Below, one piece after another: positions 15,016 to 18,122 of a stretch of DNA of 18,122 nt. The stretch is from NCBI GenBank assembly GCA_902767385.1, contig CACXHA010000051.1, positions 1-18,122 of the forward strand. Reading direction: 5' to 3'. Every line of letters starts with the position of its first letter. Position 1 is the stretch's first letter. Below the pieces are notes generated by a model that had not been told where the DNA came from, made no database searches, and worked only from the letters and a program-made list of their open reading frames with translations. The position numbers and the translations under genes are program-made. This DNA is from an uncultured Elusimicrobium sp. Lineage in GTDB: Bacteria; Elusimicrobiota; Elusimicrobia; Elusimicrobiales; Elusimicrobiaceae.

Positions 15016-15987
15016 TTACTTTATTAGACCGATTTTATTTAGCGGCCAATGGATAAACCAGGCTTTGCCTTTGATGTTTTCCCGCGGGACAGGCCCCCAG
15101 AAGCGGGAGTCGCAAGAGTTGTCGCGGTTGTCGCCCATTACAAAATAGCTGTCAGCAGGTACGGTTACCGGGCCGAAAGTATCGCGCAGTTCCATGCCTA
15201 AATAGTTGTCTAACAGATGCTCTTCCCAAATCTTTTGGTAGAGTTCCGGGTCGTCGTTGCTGCTTTCCTGTACGCGGGGAATATCTTCATAAACTTCATA
15301 GGGTTGGGAGGGTAATTCTTTCCCGTTTACCCAGGGTCGTCCGTTTTTAATTTCCACTGTATCTCCCGGTCCGGCAATCACACGCTTTACAAAGTCACGC
15401 CCGTATTGGGTTTGTTCCCCACAGTTAATTTGTTGGCGGTCTTTGGCTGGGAATTGAAAAATAACGATATCACCGGGTTGAATTTCTTTAAACTGCCCAA
15501 AGCGGATATTTGTAAACGGAACTTTAAACCCATAGACCGCTTTATTAACAAACAAGTGGTCCCCCTCTACTAAAGTGTAGCGCATAGAGGCAGATGGAAT
15601 TTTAAAAGCCTGGATAAAAAAGAACATCACAATAGAAGCTACAAATCCGGCAAAATAAACCGTATTACACCAGTCTAAATCTGCCTTAATAATTTTTTCC
15701 TGGGTTTTTTCGGTAGCTTTACCGGCAGAGATATATCCGTAAATAGAAATACCCAATACTATCAGTTCCCCAATAATGAACTTTTTAACCGGGAAGGGTT
15801 CCCCTAATCCCCCGTTCATTACAAACAGAAAGATATAGAGAGCACACGTTAAAATTAAGAATAAAAACGCCGCATGCCACTTGTTAAAGACAGCGGGCAA
15901 CGTAAGCTTATTATGCTTTTTAAGCCAACGCGTCAGCAGCATAAAACCATACATAATACAAGCTGCAAAAAATAGTCTTGCTTCCAT
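15016..15987 (-). CDS. lepB: Signal peptidase I
   Basis: 323-residue membrane serine protease (family S26) that removes signal peptides from secreted proteins. Catalytic Ser134 lies in IPSASMRYTL and Lys201 in RDFVKRVIAGPGD, with the later box GDNRDNSCDSRFWGPV at 285-300. Before the catalytic domain there are four hydrophobic segments at about 4-19, 39-57, 68-86 and 110-128, more than the two of E. coli LepB; extended N-terminal anchors occur in some phyla. A loop at about 185-270 (containing NCGEQTQYGRD and QESSNDDPELYQK) enlarges the catalytic domain as in other Gram-negative types. It begins 4 nt after the glycosyltransferase stop, with AGGAG inside that gene's end, so the two form an operon. 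Confidence 0.96.
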   Translation of the reverse strand: MEARLFFAACIMYGFMLLTRWLKKHNKLTLPAVFNKWHAAFLFLILTCALYIFLFVMNGGLGEPFPVKKFIIGELIVLGISIYGYISAGKATEKTQEKIIKADLDWCNTVYFAGFVASIVMFFFIQAFKIPSASMRYTLVEGDHLFVNKAVYGFKVPFTNIRFGQFKEIQPGDIVIFQFPAKDRQQINCGEQTQYGRDFVKRVIAGPGDTVEIKNGRPWVNGKELPSQPYEVYEDIPRVQESSNDDPELYQKIWEEHLLDNYLGMELRDTFGPVTVPADSYFVMGDNRDNSCDSRFWGPVPRENIKGKAWFIHWPLNKIGLIK

Positions 15988-15991
15988 AAAA

Positions 15992-17110
15992 TTATTTCTC
16001 CTGAAAAGTTTTCACGTGAAAACTTGAATCTAAAATTTGTTGATAAAGCTGTGAATACTGTTGAGCGCTATCTACCTTTTTAGTGCTCTTTTTTAATACA
16101 TTTTCTGCCATAGAGAGCCGCAGGGCTGTATTTTCATATAATTCAGTTAAAAGGCAGCTGATAATCATTTCATCTTGCGGGTTGCAGATAAAACCGGTTT
16201 TTCCATGTTCTACATATAAAGGCATATCCCCAACGTTGCTGACAATACAGGGGAGCCCTACTTGCTGGGCTTCCAATAAAGAGAGGGGCAAAGATTCTTC
16301 CCGGGATAGTAATACAAAAACATCTGCCATATTAAGCCAGTCATTTATATTTTTTTGAAAACCTGCCAAAAAGATATTTTTTGATAGATTTTTTTCTTTT
16401 ATAAATTTTTCTAAAGAAGTACGTTCTTCCCCTTCCCCTACTAAAACTAATTTGGCAAGTGGGCAGTTTGTGAGAATTTTGGAAAAAGCAGTTAAAAGCA
16501 TTTTAAAATTTTTAACTGCGGCTAAACGCGCGACACTTAAAAAAATAATATCCTCCGGTAAAAAGCTCCTTTTTTGACGCATTTGTTCTTTAATAAAATT
16601 ATCCTTAAAAAATAAGGATTTTTCTACAGAATTAGCTATAAGAGCCGTTTTTTGGGGGGGGTAATGCTGAACATCCCGCAAATAGTTATAAGTGCTGGTA
16701 GATTCGGCTGTGCTTACGGTATCTATGCTTTTAAGCGTGCGGTCCAGCCAGCGCATCCATAGCGGTTTTTTGGATAAATCAAAATGAGGGGTGGTAATTA
16801 GTTTAATATTTCGGCCCGCACAAGCTAAACGCGAAAATTCAATCGCACGAAATAACATAGCGTGTACGATATCGGGTTTAAAAGATTCGATTTCGCGTTT
16901 TAATTGGGAAACGCACCCCAGCCCTGCGCCAGTCATTTCCAAAGATGTAACAGACGCGCCGAGTTGTTGTAAATCGGCCGCTAAGGGACCGCATTTTTTT
17001 AAACTGACTACGCGTACGGTGTGACGGGGGGAGAGTGTTTTAACTAAACGAACTAAAGCTGTTTCCGCACCGCCTACGTCGGTGGAAGTGATGACGTATA
17101 AGAGTTTCAT
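15992..17110 (-). CDS. GT4-family glycosyltransferase (GT-B fold)
   Basis: 372-residue retaining glycosyltransferase, probably acting on a lipid-linked or surface saccharide at the inner face of the membrane. The N-terminal Rossmann domain starts MKLLYVITSTDVGGAET with the GGAE loop at 13-16. The C-terminal domain has SVARLAAVKN (Arg195, Lys200) for phosphate binding, VGEGEER, and the E-x7-E motif Glu272/Glu280 in EESLPLSLLEA, followed by GLPCIVSNVGDMPLYVEHGKTGF. The donor and acceptor are unknown. The coding strand has a C8A6 tract at residues 151-154 (two Pro codons), and a parS-like palindrome sits in its last codons. A TGCTATAAT element ends only 7 nt before the ATG and no Shine-Dalgarno is present, so the mRNA is probably leaderless. 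It heads an operon with lepB. Confidence 0.92.
   Translation of the reverse strand: MKLLYVITSTDVGGAETALVRLVKTLSPRHTVRVVSLKKCGPLAADLQQLGASVTSLEMTGAGLGCVSQLKREIESFKPDIVHAMLFRAIEFSRLACAGRNIKLITTPHFDLSKKPLWMRWLDRTLKSIDTVSTAESTSTYNYLRDVQHYPPQKTALIANSVEKSLFFKDNFIKEQMRQKRSFLPEDIIFLSVARLAAVKNFKMLLTAFSKILTNCPLAKLVLVGEGEERTSLEKFIKEKNLSKNIFLAGFQKNINDWLNMADVFVLLSREESLPLSLLEAQQVGLPCIVSNVGDMPLYVEHGKTGFICNPQDEMIISCLLTELYENTALRLSMAENVLKKSTKKVDSAQQYSQLYQQILDSSFHVKTFQEK
16006..16025. promoter_or_regulatory. parS: parS-like ParB-binding site 3, inside the glycosyltransferase gene
   Basis: AAGTTTTCACGTGAAAACTT is a 20-bp perfect palindrome containing the same 18-mer as the two sites near parA. It is read through as codons for Ser-Phe-His-Val-Lys-Thr-Phe near the C-terminus of the glycosyltransferase. 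parS sites inside coding regions are common in other bacteria. Confidence 0.83.
16648..16661 (-). repeat. Homopolymer tract C8A6 in the glycosyltransferase gene
   Basis: The plus strand has T6 followed by G8 (16648-16653, 16654-16661), read on the coding strand as eight C then six A. A length change would truncate the protein near residue 152. Similar runs occur in the neighbouring parB (eight, 13295-13302) and parA (seven), so it is not unique to this gene. Confidence 0.9.
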
Positions 17111-17117
17111 TAGGTCT

Positions 17118-17126
17118 ATTATAGCA
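17118..17126 (-). promoter_or_regulatory. Extended -10 promoter of the glycosyltransferase-lepB operon
   Basis: TGCTATAAT on the minus strand is a perfect extended -10. Only 7 nt lie between its last base and the A of the start codon at 17110, which puts the expected transcription start at or one base before the ATG. No clear -35 is seen. Confidence 0.6.
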
Positions 17127-17176
17127 AGTTTTTATTGACGATAAAATATCCACTTGGTAATGTAATATAAAAAATA

Positions 17177-17203
17177 AAACACCCGCTTTGATAGCGGGTG
17201 TTT
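17177..17203 (-). terminator. Rho-independent terminator of the outer-membrane-type gene
   Basis: AAACACCCGCT and AGCGGGTGTTT form an 11-pair perfect stem with a five-base loop. On the minus strand it is followed by TTTTATTTTTTATATT. It lies 18 bp past the stop at 17222 and ahead of the glycosyltransferase promoter. Confidence 0.93.
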
Positions 17204-17221
17204 GTGATTTCTAAACAAAGT

Positions 17222-17842
17222 TTAGAAGTAGAAGCGTCCGGTTAAAGCAGCACCAAAGCCGGAGCGGTCAGACAAGACAATGCCGTCTTTTTTCACTTTG
17301 GCAGAGATGTTGTAGCGAGCTTCTAAACCAAGCGCAAACACGTTGGTAAAGCGATATTCGCCACCCAACACGATGTGCGGAAATACTTTGGTTTTAGATA
17401 AATCATCTTTTCTCCAACCCGTGGCTTCCAATTTGGAACGCATAATTGTAATACCGACGCCGCCAAACCAAGAGAGGTTTTTTACGCCGTTATCGCGTTT
17501 GTAGTACACGGTGAACGGAAAAGAATAGGATTCTTCTTTGATTTCTTGATTATAAGCACCTAGCCATTCTTTGGCTTTGTTTTCGCCGTACATATCCCAA
17601 CCGACTTTAGCACCGATTTTGTTGGCTTCGTCGTTTAAAGCCCACTCATGTAATAGTTCTAAGCTAAATACAGCAGGGCTTTTGTCCAACTCTTTGTTTC
17701 TGTGGGAGCTATCATAGGCATCTTTAAGAAATTTCGGATCGTTTTGACCGGCACCGAGTTTTACGCCAAAACCCCAGTCTTTAGCCATAACGGCTGGGGC
17801 GATAAACAATACTGCGAGTACGGCAATTGCTAGTTTTTTCAT
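17222..17842 (-). CDS. Small outer-membrane beta-barrel-like protein of unknown function
   Basis: 206 residues with a classic signal peptide: Lys-Lys at 2-3, a hydrophobic core LAIAVLAVLFIAPAV, and a likely cleavage after Ala20 (VMA|KDW). The mature part opens WGFGVKLGAGQN and shows alternating polar/hydrophobic strands rich in Gly and aromatics (VFSLELLHEWAL, KIGAKVGWDMYG, SFPFTVYYKR, LSWFGGVGITIM, VLGGEYRF, FALGLEARYNIS, FGAALTGRFYF), about eight strands. It ends in Phe, like the C-terminal signal read by the BAM machinery. This fits an OmpA/OmpW-size eight-stranded barrel in a didermic cell. No specific family was recognised and no enzyme motif is visible. A strong AAGGAGA precedes the ATG, and it is monocistronic with its own terminator. 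The nearby signal peptidase is not evidence of a link. Confidence 0.78.
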   Translation of the reverse strand: MKKLAIAVLAVLFIAPAVMAKDWGFGVKLGAGQNDPKFLKDAYDSSHRNKELDKSPAVFSLELLHEWALNDEANKIGAKVGWDMYGENKAKEWLGAYNQEIKEESYSFPFTVYYKRDNGVKNLSWFGGVGITIMRSKLEATGWRKDDLSKTKVFPHIVLGGEYRFTNVFALGLEARYNISAKVKKDGIVLSDRSGFGAALTGRFYF

Positions 17843-17877
17843 GTTGTCTCCTTGTGTAAAATAACTGACCCTTACAC

Positions 17878-17904
17878 TTTATAAAATAGCATAAAAAAAG
17901 GCAA
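17878..17904 (-). promoter_or_regulatory. Possible promoter of the outer-membrane-type gene
   Basis: On the minus strand, TTGCCT (17904-17899) and TATAAA (17883-17878) are separated by 15 nt, shorter than optimal, and end about 35 nt before the ATG. AT-rich surroundings make chance matches likely. Confidence 0.35.
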
Positions 17905-17941
17905 GCTTTTTAAGAGAAACAAAAGTACAATGATAAGTAAG

Positions 17942-17980
17942 GTGGAGATCCCCGACAAAGACACTCGGGGATGACTTTTT
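17942..17980. repeat. REP-like intergenic palindrome (GTCATCCCCGA ... TCGGGGATC)
   Basis: ATCCCCGA (17948-17955) and TCGGGGAT (17965-17972) are perfect inverted arms around a 9-nt loop. Read on the minus strand, it starts GTCATCCCCGA and continues TCGGGGATCTCCACC after the loop. This resembles the widespread GTCAT(T/C)CCCG...CGGG(A/G)AT family of extragenic palindromes. On the plus strand it is followed by TTTTT, and it lies just past the stop of the partial gene, so it could also act in termination. Confidence 0.5.
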
Positions 17981-17983
17981 ATT

Positions 17984-18121
17984 TTATTGAAACAGGCTGT
18001 GTACTTCGGGCATTTCCAAAAGCTCTTTGGTAACTGTTTGAAATTCGTGCGCGGTAAAAGAAGCCACAATGTTGACGTGAAACAAATTGTCTTGCTTGGT
18101 AACTTCGCTGCGTAAAATACG
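17984..18121 (-). CDS. C-terminal end of an unidentified protein (partial)
   Basis: The last 45 codons of a gene entering from the right edge, ending ...VTKELLEMPEVHSLFQ and then TAA. The frame is supported because it is open to the window edge, ends just before an intergenic palindrome, and has ordinary protein-like composition. The pattern 'FHVNIVASF...F-x-x-V-T-K-E-L-L-E-M-P-E-V' (strand, then a helix ending 'l-x-x-(m/l)-p-x-V') is reminiscent of the end of an ACT-type regulatory domain, but 45 residues are too few to assign it. A competing minus-strand frame of 65 codons over 17872-18069 reads through the palindrome and has unnatural composition. Confidence 0.6.
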   Translation of the reverse strand, partial: RILRSEVTKQDNLFHVNIVASFTAHEFQTVTKELLEMPEVHSLFQ

Positions 18122-18122
18122 A

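Noticed and set aside
17872..18069. Minus-strand frame of 65 codons at the right end
   Set aside because: It runs through the extragenic palindrome and the promoter region and has poor composition. The overlapping frame that is open to the window edge and stops at 17984 is more protein-like.
1..18122. CRISPR arrays, tRNA, rRNA, insertion sequences, riboswitches, phage genes
   Set aside because: Read on both strands, I found no regularly spaced repeats, tRNA-like cloverleafs, transposase genes or recognisable riboswitch cores. Nearly all DNA is accounted for by the listed genes and short gaps.

Overview
The window looks like the replication-origin neighbourhood of an anaerobic, outer-membrane-bearing bacterium with a moderate G+C content. 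A single strand carries dnaA, dnaN, a DUF721/DciA-type gene, gyrB and gyrA. A parA-parB chromosome-segregation pair with parS-like palindromes lies close by. The anaerobic lifestyle is suggested by an oxygen/superoxide-scavenging operon (desulfoferrodoxin, flavodiiron protein, flavin reductase, rubredoxin). The envelope type is suggested by a small secreted beta-barrel-like protein ending in Phe. A gut Elusimicrobium-like organism would fit, but that assignment rests on memory of gene content and is tentative.

Layout from left to right. Positions 1-756 (minus): start of the ATP synthase operon, atpZ/atpI-like followed by atpB, which runs off the left edge at its essential arginine. Positions 891-2348 (minus): a cytoplasmic GH13 alpha-amylase-family enzyme with its own promoter and terminator. 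Positions 2486-10474 (minus): the replication cluster dnaA > dnaN > dciA-like > gyrB > gyrA, without recF. The dnaN-dnaA gap holds phased DnaA-box-like sequences. Positions 10475-10739: divergent promoter region. Positions 10740-13051 (plus): four-gene oxygen-defence operon ending at a bidirectional terminator. Positions 13137-14889 (minus): parB and parA. Positions 15016-17110 (minus): signal peptidase I and a GT4 glycosyltransferase. Positions 17222-17842 (minus): an outer-membrane-type protein. Positions 17984-18121 (minus): C-terminal end of an unidentified gene, followed by a REP-like palindrome.

How the genes work together. DnaA, the clamp, gyrase and a probable helicase operator form one replication module. 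ParA/ParB and three copies of an 18-bp palindrome (core TTTCACGTGAAA) form an origin-segregation module. In the plus-strand operon, superoxide reductase removes superoxide. The flavodiiron protein reduces O2 (or NO) with electrons passed from NAD(P)H through the flavin reductase and rubredoxin. These last two are separate genes here but are fused as 'high-molecular-weight rubredoxin' (Hrb) in some clostridia.

The most interesting items are the variant parS cluster, the split-Hrb operon next to the origin, the candidate oriC with helically phased boxes, and a probably leaderless glycosyltransferase mRNA. I saw no wholly new system. No tRNA, rRNA, CRISPR array, insertion sequence or riboswitch was recognised. 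The longest gene-free stretch is 265 bp.
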